NCBI RefSeq assembly: GCF_001636615.1
Contig: NZ_LGEK01000005.1
Span: forward strand, 41,958 to 105,957
Direction of reading: 5' to 3'
DNA: 64,000 nt
DNA from: Mucilaginibacter sp. L294
GTDB taxonomy: Bacteria; Bacteroidota; Bacteroidia; Sphingobacteriales; Sphingobacteriaceae
Made by a program: the position numbers and the translations under genes. Shown piece by piece: positions 18,314 to 28,197 of this stretch (its first letter is position 1; each line of letters starts with the position of its first letter). Under the pieces are notes generated by a model. That model ran no database searches and was not told the origin of the DNA. It saw only the letters and a list, made by a program, of their open reading frames with translations.

Positions 18314-19588
18314 ATGCAGATAGAAAAATATGTAATTGATGAGCACAACCATCAGTTAGCCAATAAACATCAGCGCAATTTTGAGCACGTAGCAGCCGAT
18401 ATAACCAATCTTGATAGTGTTCTAAAAAAACTCATCGCTTTTAACATAGCCATACCAAGCTGGGCTTTAGGCACCGGCGGTACACGTTTCGGCAGGTTTA
18501 GCGGTGGTGGCGAGCCCCGCAGCCTGGAAGAAAAAATAGAAGACGTTGGCGTTATCCATGCGCTGAACAGATCAAGCAATTCCATTTCGCTGCATATCCC
18601 ATGGGATATCCCCGATAACGCGCAATCTATCAAACAACTTGCCTCGCATTTGGGACTGCATTTTGATGCGGTAAATTCCAACACCTTTCAGGACCAGGCA
18701 GATGCAGCGCACAGCTATAAATATGGATCGTTGCACCATGTAGATAAAGCCGTGAGGGCGCAAGCCGTTGAACATAATATACAGGTGATCAATTACGGTA
18801 AGGAGCTTGGCTCAAAAGCATTATCGGTTTGGTTATCTGATGGGTCAAACTTTCCCGGGCAATTAAACTTCAGGCAAGCATTTCAGCGCACGCAGGAGAG
18901 TTTGCAGGAAATTTACAACGCCTTGCCAAACGACTGGAAGATCTGGATAGAATATAAACCATTCGAGCCGAATTTTTACTCAACCACCATTGGCGATTGG
19001 GGGCAGTCCCTCCTGCTGGCTAATAAACTTGGCGACAAGGCGGCAACTTTGGTTGACCTTGGCCACCATTTACAAGGTACCAATATCGAGCAGATCGTTT
19101 CCTTGCTGTTAATGGAAGGCAAACTGGCCGGTTTCCATTTTAACGATTCTAAATATGGTGATGACGACCTTACCGTTGGCAGCATCAACCCATACCAGTT
19201 GTTTTTAATATTTAACGAACTGGTTGAAGGTATGGACGCCCGCGGCATGACCCACGCTACAGATATCGGCTGGATGATAGATGCATCGCACAACGTTAAA
19301 GACCCCATAGAAGACCTTTTACAATCGGTACAGGCTATAAAAATAGCTTACGCGCAAGCATTGCTGATAGATACACCGGCTTTGAAAGCAGCACAGCAAA
19401 ATAACGATGTAGCGCTTGCCCAGGAAATTTTACAACAAGCCTACCGTACAGATGTACGCCCATTAATAGCCGAGGCAAGCCTGCAGGCAGGTGGCGCGCT
19501 CGACCCGATCGGTGCTTACAGAAAGCTGGACGTAAGAAACAATTTAATAAAAGAACGCGGCTTAAAAACAGTGGCCACCGGTTTATAA
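18314..19588 (+). CDS. rhaI: L-rhamnose isomerase (RhaI type)
   Basis: A 424-residue TIM-barrel sugar isomerase converting L-rhamnose to L-rhamnulose. It is of the RhaI branch found in Pseudomonas, Gram-positives and Bacteroidota, not the enteric RhaA. Metal-ligand regions are visible in order: WIEYKPFEP, TLVDLGHHLQGTNIE and GFHFNDSKYGDDDL, followed by the substrate-side aspartates of THATDIGWMIDASHN. The length is normal for the family. An AGAGAAAG ribosome-binding stretch precedes the ATG. It sits between the aldolase and the kinase, as expected for the pathway. Confidence 0.94.
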   Translation: MQIEKYVIDEHNHQLANKHQRNFEHVAADITNLDSVLKKLIAFNIAIPSWALGTGGTRFGRFSGGGEPRSLEEKIEDVGVIHALNRSSNSISLHIPWDIPDNAQSIKQLASHLGLHFDAVNSNTFQDQADAAHSYKYGSLHHVDKAVRAQAVEHNIQVINYGKELGSKALSVWLSDGSNFPGQLNFRQAFQRTQESLQEIYNALPNDWKIWIEYKPFEPNFYSTTIGDWGQSLLLANKLGDKAATLVDLGHHLQGTNIEQIVSLLLMEGKLAGFHFNDSKYGDDDLTVGSINPYQLFLIFNELVEGMDARGMTHATDIGWMIDASHNVKDPIEDLLQSVQAIKIAYAQALLIDTPALKAAQQNNDVALAQEILQQAYRTDVRPLIAEASLQAGGALDPIGAYRKLDVRNNLIKERGLKTVATGL

Positions 19589-19600
19589 AACGAAAGCGAT

Positions 19601-20983
19601 ATGAGTGCGATACCCGTTATAGCCGTATTTGATGTTGGAAAGACCAATAAAAAGCTGTTCCTGTTTGATGAGAACTACCAGATAGTTTTTGAGAAAACAG
19701 CGCGCTTTTTAGAAACTGTGGATGAGGATGGCTACCCATGCGAAAATATTGAGAGCTTAAGGCTTTCGGTGTTCGACTCGCTGAGCGAGGTTTTCCGCAT
19801 GAACGAGTTTAAGGTAAAGGCTGTTAATTTTTCGGCCTATGGCGCAAGCTTTATTTATGTGGGCGAGGATGGTAAACCGCTTACCCCTTTGTACAACTAC
19901 CTGAAAAGCTACCCCGAAGAATTGAGCGAGCAGTTTTATGCCAAATATGGCGGTAAAGATCAGCTAAGCGTGCAAACCGCATCGCCGGTTTTGGGCAGTT
20001 TAAACTCAGGGTTACAGCTGTACCGCTTAAAACATGAACAGCCCGAAGTTTTTAAGAAAATAAAATACGCCCTGCATTTACCACAATACATGAGCTATCT
20101 GCTCACCGGTAAAGCCTGTTCTGATCTGACCAGCATTGGCTGCCATACCTGCCTGTGGGATTTTGAAAAGAACCGCTACCACGAATGGACACAGCACGAA
20201 GGTATCGCATTAAAGTTGCCGCCTATATTGCCTGCTAATAAAGTGATGCCAGCCTTATTCCCCGGTAATAATTACAAAGTAGGCGTTGGCCTGCATGATA
20301 GTTCTGCAGCGCTGATACCTTACCTGGTTAATTTTCACGAGCCATTTATATTGATCAGTACCGGTACCTGGTGCATCAGCCTAAACCCTTTTAACCAGTT
20401 ACCCTTAACTAAAGAGGAATTAAAGGACGATTGCCTCAGCTACCTGCAATACCAGGGTAAACCGGTAAAAGCATCCAGGTTGTTTTCGGGCTATGAGCAC
20501 GAGCAGCAGGTTAAAAGAATAGCTGCCCACTTTAAAACCGATGTTATCAAATACCGGAACGTAGCCTTTGACCCCGAGATCATCAGTTACCTGAAAGCCA
20601 AAAAGCAAACGGTTACGCAAGATGCTAATGCCAAAACCTCCGTGTTTGAGAAAAGGGACCTCTCTGAATATCATAACGATATAGAAGCTTATCATCAATT
20701 GATCCTCGACCTGATAAACCTACAGGTTTATGCTACGCAGCTGGTATTAAAAGGCACTAAGGTAAAACGCATATTTGTTGATGGTGGGTTTAGCAAAAAC
20801 AGTGTATTTATGCACTTGCTTGCTTTGGCTTTCCCGGCAATAGAAGTATTCTCGGCCTCTATGGCGCAGGCTACAGCAGTAGGCGCGGCATTGGCTATCC
20901 ACAAAGAATGGAACCGGAAACCTATACCAAACGATATTATCCAGTTGAAATATTATTCTGCCAGTCAAACCATTAGTATATGA
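19601..20983 (+). CDS. rhaB: FGGY-family rhamnulokinase
   Basis: A 460-residue sugar kinase. The first ATP/phosphate motif is at the N-terminus (VIAVFDVGKTNKKLFLFDE), with the second-domain motifs VGLHDSSAALIPYL, ILISTGTWCISLNPF and the adenosine motif KRIFVDGGFSKNSVFMHLLA. By context it phosphorylates L-rhamnulose at O1. It is short among FGGY kinases, in line with the rhamnulokinase-like members of Bacteroidota. It starts 12 bases after rhaI, and its stop overlaps the lutA start by four bases (ATGA), indicating translational coupling. Confidence 0.92.
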   Translation: MSAIPVIAVFDVGKTNKKLFLFDENYQIVFEKTARFLETVDEDGYPCENIESLRLSVFDSLSEVFRMNEFKVKAVNFSAYGASFIYVGEDGKPLTPLYNYLKSYPEELSEQFYAKYGGKDQLSVQTASPVLGSLNSGLQLYRLKHEQPEVFKKIKYALHLPQYMSYLLTGKACSDLTSIGCHTCLWDFEKNRYHEWTQHEGIALKLPPILPANKVMPALFPGNNYKVGVGLHDSSAALIPYLVNFHEPFILISTGTWCISLNPFNQLPLTKEELKDDCLSYLQYQGKPVKASRLFSGYEHEQQVKRIAAHFKTDVIKYRNVAFDPEIISYLKAKKQTVTQDANAKTSVFEKRDLSEYHNDIEAYHQLILDLINLQVYATQLVLKGTKVKRIFVDGGFSKNSVFMHLLALAFPAIEVFSASMAQATAVGAALAIHKEWNRKPIPNDIIQLKYYSASQTISI

Positions 20984-21714
20984 ATGTTGGTTTGTTTATA
21001 CCTTGTTATGTAGACCAGTTTTACCCTGGCGCCGCAATTGCTACTTTGCAGTTATTAGAAAAACTTGGGATAAACGTTAGCTATCCCAAAAACCAAACCT
21101 GCTGCGGCCAACCAATGGCCAACTCGGGGTTTGAACACCTTACGGGTGGCTGTAACGAACTGTTCATCAAAAACTTTGCGGAGTTTGATTACATCGTTGC
21201 CCCATCGGGCAGTTGTGTATTGCACATTAAAGAGCATTTGCACAGCCACGAGCATGAAAATGAAGCGGCAGGCATCAGCAGTAAAATTTATGAGCTGAGT
21301 TCCTTTTTAACTGATGTGTTAAAGGTAGAATCGTTACCCTCCAGATTCCCTTTTAAAGTTGGGGTACACCAAAGCTGCCACGGGCAGCGCGGTTTACACC
21401 TTTCGCAAATGAGCGAGCTGGTAGCTCCGGCATTTTCTAAGCCCGACAGTCTTTTACGCATGGTAAAAGGCATCGAGATAGTCCCCTTAAACCGTATGGA
21501 TGAATGCTGTGGCTTTGGCGGCACGTTTTGCGTTGCCGAAGAGGCCGTATCTGCCAAAATGGGTAAAGACCGGGTGGAAGACCACCTTGCGCATGGCGCG
21601 GAATTTATTACCGGGGTGGATATGTCTTGCCTGATGCATATGGAAGGCATACTAAACAGGCGAGGCAGCAAAGTTAAGGTAATCCATTTGGCCGAAATAT
21701 TAAACGCTTACTAA
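20980..21714 (+). CDS. lutA: L-lactate dehydrogenase complex subunit LutA
   Basis: A 244-residue protein with two cysteine-rich CCG domains: NQTCCGQPMANSG near residue 40 and MDECCGFGGTFCV near residue 175, each paired with an upstream single Cys-rich helix (ACYVD-like GLFIPCYVDQFYPG and GVHQSCHGQRG). These bind Fe-S clusters as in LutA/GlpC-type oxidoreductase subunits. With LutB and LutC it oxidises L-lactate to pyruvate in the cytoplasm. Its place directly behind the rhamnose genes suggests the lactate comes from the lactaldehyde branch. Confidence 0.93.
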   Translation: MNVGLFIPCYVDQFYPGAAIATLQLLEKLGINVSYPKNQTCCGQPMANSGFEHLTGGCNELFIKNFAEFDYIVAPSGSCVLHIKEHLHSHEHENEAAGISSKIYELSSFLTDVLKVESLPSRFPFKVGVHQSCHGQRGLHLSQMSELVAPAFSKPDSLLRMVKGIEIVPLNRMDECCGFGGTFCVAEEAVSAKMGKDRVEDHLAHGAEFITGVDMSCLMHMEGILNRRGSKVKVIHLAEILNAY

Positions 21715-21715
21715 T

Positions 21716-23092
21716 ATGCATACGGAAACAAAAGACCACGCAGAATTAGCGACCGTATTTAATAAGGACGAAGCCCGGGTAGACTGGCACGATGAAACGC
21801 TTTGGTGGATCCGCCAGAAACGTGATAAAGCCGTTAACCACCTGCCCGAATGGGAATTGTTACGGGAAACAGCCTCGCAAATAAAAGACAACGTATTATC
21901 AAACCTGGCCGGTTACCTGGTACAGTTTGAGGAAAACGCACAACGCAACGGCATTGTAGTCCACTGGGCAGCAGATGCCGCAGAGCATAATAACATTGTA
22001 CTGGGCCTGCTTCATAGCAAGGGAATTACCAAAATGGTGAAAAGCAAATCGATGCTTACGGAGGAGTGCCATTTAAACGAATCCCTGGAAAATAATGGCA
22101 TAGAGGTGATAGACTCTGACCTGGGCGAACGCATTGTTCAACTGGCTAAAGAACCACCAAGCCATATTGTATTACCTTGTATCCACAAAAAGAAAGAAGA
22201 AATAGGCGACCTTTTCCACCTGCACCTGGGTACCCCGGCAGGCAACGCCGACCCGCAATTTTTAACAGAAACGGCCAGGCAACACCTGCGCGAAACCTTT
22301 TTAACCCGTAGGGCCGCCTTAACAGGTGTAAACTTCGCCGTTGCCGAAACCGGTGAATTTGTGGTTTGCACCAACGAGGGCAATGCCGATATGGGTGCGC
22401 ACCTTGCAGACATCCATATTGCCAGTATGGGGATAGAAAAGATCATCCCTAAAAGGAAAAACCTGGGGGTATTTTTAAGGCTGCTTACGCGCAGCGCTAC
22501 GGGCCAGCCCATTACTACCTATTCCAGTCATTTTAGTAAACCGAGGGAAGGTACCGAGATTCACATCATTATAGTTGATAATGGCCGCAGCAAGCAGCTT
22601 GGCCGCGAGGATTTTCGCAACTCTTTGAAATGCATCCGCTGCGGGGCTTGTATGAATACCTGCCCGGTTTACCGCCGCAGCGGCGGTCACAGCTATCATA
22701 ATGCCATATCCGGCCCTATCGGCGCTATACTGGCCCCAAACCTGGATATGGAAAAATATGCCGACTTGCCTTTTGCATCTACGCTGTGCGGTTCTTGCTC
22801 AAATGTTTGCCCTGTAAAAATAGATATCCATCAGCAGCTATATAAATGGCGACAGGTTATCGTACAAAACGGGTATGCCCCGGCCGGCAAAAAAGCTGCC
22901 ATGAAATTAATGAGCCTAACCCTGTCATCGCCCGCAGCCTACCACATGGGCGGCAAGGCAGGCCGGTTTGTAATGAAATACGCGCCATTCGCGGTAAATA
23001 ATAAACTGAACCCCTGGTATAAGCAGCGCGATATGCCCGAACCACCGAAGGAATCGTTTGGGGAATGGTACGCAAAAAACAGGAAAGCATGA
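21716..23092 (+). CDS. lutB: L-lactate dehydrogenase complex iron-sulfur subunit LutB
   Basis: A 458-residue protein. The N-terminal two-thirds are a LUD domain (DUF162-type; GVNFAVAETGEFVVCTNEGNAD). The C-terminal ferredoxin-like part carries two 4Fe-4S motifs, CIRCGACMNTCPVYRR near residue 305 and CGSCSNVCPVKI near residue 360. This is the standard LutB layout. It begins one base after the lutA stop and overlaps lutC by four bases. Confidence 0.95.
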   Translation: MHTETKDHAELATVFNKDEARVDWHDETLWWIRQKRDKAVNHLPEWELLRETASQIKDNVLSNLAGYLVQFEENAQRNGIVVHWAADAAEHNNIVLGLLHSKGITKMVKSKSMLTEECHLNESLENNGIEVIDSDLGERIVQLAKEPPSHIVLPCIHKKKEEIGDLFHLHLGTPAGNADPQFLTETARQHLRETFLTRRAALTGVNFAVAETGEFVVCTNEGNADMGAHLADIHIASMGIEKIIPKRKNLGVFLRLLTRSATGQPITTYSSHFSKPREGTEIHIIIVDNGRSKQLGREDFRNSLKCIRCGACMNTCPVYRRSGGHSYHNAISGPIGAILAPNLDMEKYADLPFASTLCGSCSNVCPVKIDIHQQLYKWRQVIVQNGYAPAGKKAAMKLMSLTLSSPAAYHMGGKAGRFVMKYAPFAVNNKLNPWYKQRDMPEPPKESFGEWYAKNRKA

Positions 23093-23685
23093 GCACAGCA
23101 AGAGAACAAATATTGAACGCCGTACGTGCTAACCAGCCTGACTTAAAAGCGTTGCCGGAGGTTATTATCCCTGCTGATAACATTGAGCTGCAAGATAAAT
23201 TTACAGAAACGCTAACTACAATTGGCGGTAAAGTGATTAAAGCGAATGGCTACGATGATGTTATCGCTTATATAAAAAGCATTACCAATACCGGTCATCG
23301 CATCATAAGTTCGATAACCGAACTATCTGAAGTGATATCAGCAAGCGAAGCATCGCCCCTGCCCCATTCTTTACAGGATACCGAACTGGCCATCATAAAA
23401 GCCCACTTTGGTGTAGCCGAGAACGGCGCGGTTTGGATAACCGAAAACCTGCTAAGCCAAAGGGTTTTACCATTTATTTGCCAGCACCTCATCGTTATTT
23501 TAAATGCTGATGATTTGGTGGCCAATATGCACCAGGCCTATGAAAAAATTGGCGACGAACATTACGGATACGGCACATTCATAGCAGGCCCGTCAAAAAC
23601 CGCGGATATTGAACAATCACTTGTTTTGGGGGCACACGGTTCCCGAAGTATGACTATATTTTTAATCAGTTTACCCTTAGATTAA
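23089..23685 (+). CDS. lutC: L-lactate dehydrogenase complex subunit LutC (LUD domain)
   Basis: A 198-residue LUD-domain protein (HFGVAENGAVWITENLL ... GTFIAGPSKTADIEQSLVLGAHGSRSMTIFL). ATG 23089 is chosen: it forms the ATGA overlap with lutB, follows AGGAAAG, and starts like other LutC proteins (MSTAREQIL); the in-frame upstream extension to 23065 is inside lutB. It completes the LutABC lactate-oxidising complex. The GH78 gene starts seven bases after its stop. Confidence 0.94.
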   Translation: MSTAREQILNAVRANQPDLKALPEVIIPADNIELQDKFTETLTTIGGKVIKANGYDDVIAYIKSITNTGHRIISSITELSEVISASEASPLPHSLQDTELAIIKAHFGVAENGAVWITENLLSQRVLPFICQHLIVILNADDLVANMHQAYEKIGDEHYGYGTFIAGPSKTADIEQSLVLGAHGSRSMTIFLISLPLD

Positions 23686-23692
23686 TTTTACC

Positions 23693-26380
23693 ATGATCAA
23701 AAACCTACTCACTTTATCGCTATGCCTTGTTTTGGGATCAAGTTGTTTTGCACAGTTAAGCGCTGATCGGCTGCTTACCGAAAACGAGAACGACCCGATC
23801 AGTATCGACATTAAAACGCCCCGCTTTAGCTGGCAAATCGCCGCTGGTACGGCAAAAAACGTATTACAATCTGCTTATCAGATCAGGGTGTATACGGCTA
23901 ATGATAATAAGCTGATCTGGAATAGCAATAAGGCTTCTGGTAGTCAATCGCTATACGTACCTTATAAAGGCCCGGCGTTAATATCGAGTAGTGCCTATGT
24001 TTGGCAGGTGATGATATGGGATAACAAAGGGCATGCCTCCCCTTGGAGCAAAAAAGCTAACTGGCGCATGGGTTTATTATCCCCTTCCGACTGGAAAGCA
24101 ACCTGGATAGGCCCCGGTTATGCCGGCGATACCGTAAACAAACCCAGTCCCATGTTTCGAAAAGGTATCACCCTTAACAAAACTGTAAAAAGCGCTTTTG
24201 CCTACATAACAGCCCACGGCCTATACGAAGCGCAGATAAACGGCGAAAAAATTGGCGACGCATACCTAACCCCCGGCTGGACAAGCTACCACAAACGCCT
24301 GCAATACCAGGTTTATGATGTTACCAAAATGCTGGTTAAGGGCCAAAACGCTATTGGTGCAAAGGTAGGCAGCGGCTGGTACCGCAGCACCCTGGTATCA
24401 AGTCCAAACCATTATGGGAAAGATGTAGGCTTGTTGTTTCAACTGGAAGTTACCTATACAGATGGCACACATGAAACCATCGTATCTGACGGTAGCTGGA
24501 AATCGGCAACGGGCGAATTGAGGTATGCCGAGATCTATAACGGCGCCACAATAGATGCCCGCATGGTGCAAAAGGACTGGGCAAAACCCGGCTTTAACGA
24601 TAGCCAGTGGGCTGCTGTAAAAGTGCAGGATTACGGTAAAGAAAACTTAGTGGCCACATATAACGAACCGGTAAAAAAACACGAAACTTTCAAAGCCCTA
24701 AAAGTAATTACAACCCCCAAAGGCGAAAAAGTGATAGACTTTGGCCAAAACCTGGTAGGTTGGGTACAAGTAAAGCTTAACGGTAAAGCCGGCGATTCGA
24801 TAAAGATCTCACATACCGAAGTGCTGGATAAGGCCGGGAATTTTTATATAGAAAATCTGCGTGGCGCGAAAGCCCAAAATGTATACATCCTGAAAGGTGG
24901 CGGCGACGAATACTTTGAGCCCCATTTTACCTGGCAGGGCTTCAGGTACATCAAAGTTGAAGGAATTACCGGTGATTTAAACCTTGCTAATTTTACCGGC
25001 GTGGCCGTTTATTCGGATATGGAACCTACCGGTGTGTTCACCACATCAAACCCGATGCTAAACCAGTTGCAGCATAATATCCAATGGGGGCAAAAAGGCA
25101 ACTTTTTAGATGTGCCAACAGATTGCCCGCAACGCGATGAGCGCCTTGGCTGGACGGGGGATGCGCAGGTATTCTCGCGCACGGCATCCTTTAACATGAA
25201 CGTGCACAACTTTTTCAGCAAATGGCTAAAAGATGTAGCCGCCGATCAAAACAGTGACGGCAGCATTCCGCATATCATCCCTGATGTTTTTAAACAAAAC
25301 AAAGATGACGAAAACGGCGGGGCTACCGGCTGGAGCGACGTTGCAACCGTAGTACCATGGAACATGTACCTGGCCTATGGCGATAAAGAACTATTGCAAA
25401 ACCAGTATCCAAGTATGAAGGCCTGGGTTGATTATATGCAGAAGAAAGCAAAAAACAACCTTTGGAACACCGGCTGGCACTTTGGCGACTGGCTGTTTTA
25501 CAGCGTAGAGAATGATTTGGACGGCATGTCGGCAATTACAAGTAAATATTTAATAGCGCAGTGCTTTTATGCTTATTCAACCCAGTTATTAATAAACGCT
25601 GCCACAGCTTTAGGCAACAAAGCCGATGCAGACCACTACTCACTTTTACTACAGCAAATAAAAGCAGCTTATGTAAACGAGTATGTAACGCCGAATGGCT
25701 TGATCTCATCTGATACGCAAACCGCTTATACACTTGCCTTGGCTTTTGATATGCTGCCAGAGCAATTGCGCGAACAGGCCGCCGGAAGATTGGCGAATAA
25801 TATTACCCGGTATGGTAACCACTTAACTACCGGCTTTTTGGGCACTCCCTATCTATGCTTTGCGTTAAGCCGTTTTGGTTATGCCGATGTGGCCTATAAA
25901 CTACTGTTGCAGGAATCTTACCCATCGTGGTTATACCCTATAAAAATGGGTGCTACAACTATTTGGGAACGATGGGACGGCATTAAACCCGATGGCAGTT
26001 TTGAAACACCAACCATGAACTCCTACAACCACTACGCCTATGGTGCTATAGGCGATTGGATGTACCGGGTAACATCAGGTATTGATACCGACCCGGATGG
26101 CCCTGGTTACAAAAAGATAATTATTAAACCCACAGTTGGCGGTAAGTTAACTTATGCCAATGCCAGTTACCAAACACCTTATGGTAAATTAACATCCAAC
26201 TGGAAAATAGAGGGCGATACTTTTAACCTCGACGTTGAAGTACCTGCCAATACTACGGCTACCGTTTATGTGCCTGATTATAGTGTAAATGAGGGCTACA
26301 GAACAGAACATATAGGTTCTGGCAGTTATCATTTCACCAGCAAATCATTTATTAACCCGGTTAAGCATACTAAACCATGA
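23693..26380 (+). CDS. GH78 alpha-L-rhamnosidase (secreted, operon-embedded)
   Basis: An 895-residue enzyme with signal peptide MIKNLLTLSLCLVLGSSCFAQ. Domains follow the GH78 order: fibronectin-like (about 25-130), beta-sandwiches with AYITAHGLYEAQINGEKIGDAYLTP split over residues 165-200, a six-hairpin catalytic domain (about 440-790) and a C-terminal domain. The catalytic motif is DCPQRDERLGWTGD, with the general acid among D482/E483. SWLYPIKMGATTIWERWDG is also conserved. It differs from the other GH78 in this motif and in length of loops, so the two probably prefer different aglycones. It is co-transcribed with the rhamnose pathway and overlaps the next gene by four bases. Confidence 0.94.
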   Translation: MIKNLLTLSLCLVLGSSCFAQLSADRLLTENENDPISIDIKTPRFSWQIAAGTAKNVLQSAYQIRVYTANDNKLIWNSNKASGSQSLYVPYKGPALISSSAYVWQVMIWDNKGHASPWSKKANWRMGLLSPSDWKATWIGPGYAGDTVNKPSPMFRKGITLNKTVKSAFAYITAHGLYEAQINGEKIGDAYLTPGWTSYHKRLQYQVYDVTKMLVKGQNAIGAKVGSGWYRSTLVSSPNHYGKDVGLLFQLEVTYTDGTHETIVSDGSWKSATGELRYAEIYNGATIDARMVQKDWAKPGFNDSQWAAVKVQDYGKENLVATYNEPVKKHETFKALKVITTPKGEKVIDFGQNLVGWVQVKLNGKAGDSIKISHTEVLDKAGNFYIENLRGAKAQNVYILKGGGDEYFEPHFTWQGFRYIKVEGITGDLNLANFTGVAVYSDMEPTGVFTTSNPMLNQLQHNIQWGQKGNFLDVPTDCPQRDERLGWTGDAQVFSRTASFNMNVHNFFSKWLKDVAADQNSDGSIPHIIPDVFKQNKDDENGGATGWSDVATVVPWNMYLAYGDKELLQNQYPSMKAWVDYMQKKAKNNLWNTGWHFGDWLFYSVENDLDGMSAITSKYLIAQCFYAYSTQLLINAATALGNKADADHYSLLLQQIKAAYVNEYVTPNGLISSDTQTAYTLALAFDMLPEQLREQAAGRLANNITRYGNHLTTGFLGTPYLCFALSRFGYADVAYKLLLQESYPSWLYPIKMGATTIWERWDGIKPDGSFETPTMNSYNHYAYGAIGDWMYRVTSGIDTDPDGPGYKKIIIKPTVGGKLTYANASYQTPYGKLTSNWKIEGDTFNLDVEVPANTTATVYVPDYSVNEGYRTEHIGSGSYHFTSKSFINPVKHTKP

Positions 26381-27222
26381 AAAAGTACCTGATTGTATTT
26401 GTTGTAGCATTTCTGTTTTGTTCATTTACACAAAAAGAAGTGACTTGGGTAGCCATTGGCGATTCTATCACTTACCTGAACGACCATGCCGACGAAACCG
26501 GCAACCGGGTTACCAAAGGTTATTTAACCCGTGTTACCGAACAGCTATCCAACGTAAAATATATTAATCAGGGGCATAACGGGTGGACATCAGGTGGGAT
26601 TGCCGAAAATATAGAAAAACTGGGCCTGGTTAAAGCAGATGTATACTCAGTTTTTTTAGGCACTAACGATTGGTGGGGAGGCAGGCCTGTTGGCACGATA
26701 GACGATTATAAAAATGCTGCCGGTAACACAACCGTATATGGGTCTTTTCGTATCATTATCAACAAGATCCGCCAGTTAAACCCGCAGGTTAAAATAGTTT
26801 TGATAACGCCCCTGCAACGTAACGATTTTGTTTACATAGCTGATGCTAATAACAACGCCTATGGGTCGTACAAAAAGAAAAACGGGCAATCATTAGAAGA
26901 GTTTGCAAATGCTGTATTGGCGATTGGTAAGTATGAGAAGGTACAGGTTGTTGACCTTTACCATAATCCATCACTTAAACTTGAAAACCTGGTTAATTTT
27001 AAACGGTTAAAAGACCCCAAAACAGGCAAGTATGTAAACTATAGCTATCCGCAGTCAACTGAAATACCTTTTAACCCAAAAACTGATGATTACCCCTATC
27101 CTGCTGATGCAATAAACCTTACTTACGATGGTTTGCATCCCTCTGATAAAGGGAATACGATAATTGCGCAAAGCGTTATTAATTCTTTTAAGCAACTTGG
27201 CCTTGCGGCCCCGGTGAGATAA
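26377..27222 (+). CDS. Secreted SGNH/GDSL-family esterase
   Basis: A 281-residue protein with a signal peptide (KYLIVFVVAFLFCSFTQ). All four SGNH blocks are present: the nucleophile serine in AIGDSITY, the block II glycine near NQGHNGWTSGG, GTNDWWGG, and the catalytic DGLHPSDKG. It overlaps the GH78 gene by ATGA, so it is in the rhamnose operon. A role in removing acetyl or other ester groups that shield rhamnosyl residues is likely from context; rhamnogalacturonan acetylesterases belong to this superfamily. The substrate is not proven. Confidence 0.88.
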   Translation: MKKYLIVFVVAFLFCSFTQKEVTWVAIGDSITYLNDHADETGNRVTKGYLTRVTEQLSNVKYINQGHNGWTSGGIAENIEKLGLVKADVYSVFLGTNDWWGGRPVGTIDDYKNAAGNTTVYGSFRIIINKIRQLNPQVKIVLITPLQRNDFVYIADANNNAYGSYKKKNGQSLEEFANAVLAIGKYEKVQVVDLYHNPSLKLENLVNFKRLKDPKTGKYVNYSYPQSTEIPFNPKTDDYPYPADAINLTYDGLHPSDKGNTIIAQSVINSFKQLGLAAPVR

Positions 27223-27313
27223 GTAGTATATCATCTACATAAAATGGAGCGTTAAACGAAAAGTCTTATCACAATTTATTGATAACTTTATACTGCGTTT
27301 ATTCCAATATGGT

Positions 27314-28171
27314 ATGAAACAGTTTTTTCAATTTTTAACGCTACTCATCATGAGCACTTCTGCTTTCGGGCAAGTAACCGGGCCGCTTTGGAAAACGTTG
27401 CCGGCACCGCCCGCTATGCCGCATGCTGACAAAAGCGGACTGGCGCCTGTAAATGGCATTAAGCTTTACTACGCTGTTTTTAATGAACAGGGTGCAGAGC
27501 CGGTCATTCTACTACATGGCGGGCTGGTTAGTTCGGATGAGTGGGGGTTTGAAGTTCCGCTTTTGCTAAAAACGCATAAAGTGATCGTGGTGGACAGCCG
27601 CGGTCATGGCAGAAGTTCTCTTGGAGACCAACCGCTGGATTACGACCTGATGGCCTCAGACGTATTACAGCTTATGGATCACCTGAAAATTGCCAAAGCA
27701 TCGATAGTAGGCTGGAGCGATGGCGGTATCATCGGGATGATCCTGGCTATTAAAGATCCTGAACGGATCAACAAGCTGTTTACATTTGGTTCAAATTACA
27801 ACCTTTCAGGCTATAAAAGCGAACCCTCACCCTCTGATACTACAGTAGCAGCTCTGTTTATGACAAGGGCAGAAACAAACTACCGGAAGCTTTCGCCAAC
27901 GCCCGGCAACTTTTACCTGTTAAAAAAATCGCTGGGGAAGCTGTACAGTACCGAACCTGATTTAAAACCGGCGGCTATCAAAATGATCAAAGCACCAACA
28001 GTGATCGCATGCGGCCAATATGACCAGTTTATAAAAGCTGAGCATTTCCTGGAACTGTCCCAATTGATCCCGAACGCAAAACTCATCATTATTTCTAATG
28101 TAGGGCATGGCGGCCCGCTTCAGGATCCGGTGGGCTTTCATAAGGCCGTGGCCAATTTACTGGATAAATAA
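27314..28171 (+). CDS. Secreted alpha/beta hydrolase
   Basis: A 285-residue alpha/beta hydrolase with signal peptide MKQFFQFLTLLIMSTSAFGQ. The oxyanion-hole motif is VILLHGGLVSSDEW, the nucleophile elbow is VGWSDGGIIG (serine about residue 138), the acid lies in CGQYDQFI and the histidine in NVGHGGPLQDP. It is 91 bases after the SGNH gene and may be the last gene of the operon or independent. The substrate is unknown; small ester or lactone hydrolysis is typical. Confidence 0.9.
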   Translation: MKQFFQFLTLLIMSTSAFGQVTGPLWKTLPAPPAMPHADKSGLAPVNGIKLYYAVFNEQGAEPVILLHGGLVSSDEWGFEVPLLLKTHKVIVVDSRGHGRSSLGDQPLDYDLMASDVLQLMDHLKIAKASIVGWSDGGIIGMILAIKDPERINKLFTFGSNYNLSGYKSEPSPSDTTVAALFMTRAETNYRKLSPTPGNFYLLKKSLGKLYSTEPDLKPAAIKMIKAPTVIACGQYDQFIKAEHFLELSQLIPNAKLIIISNVGHGGPLQDPVGFHKAVANLLDK

Positions 28172-28197
28172 AAACACCCAAGGCCAGATAAGCATAA

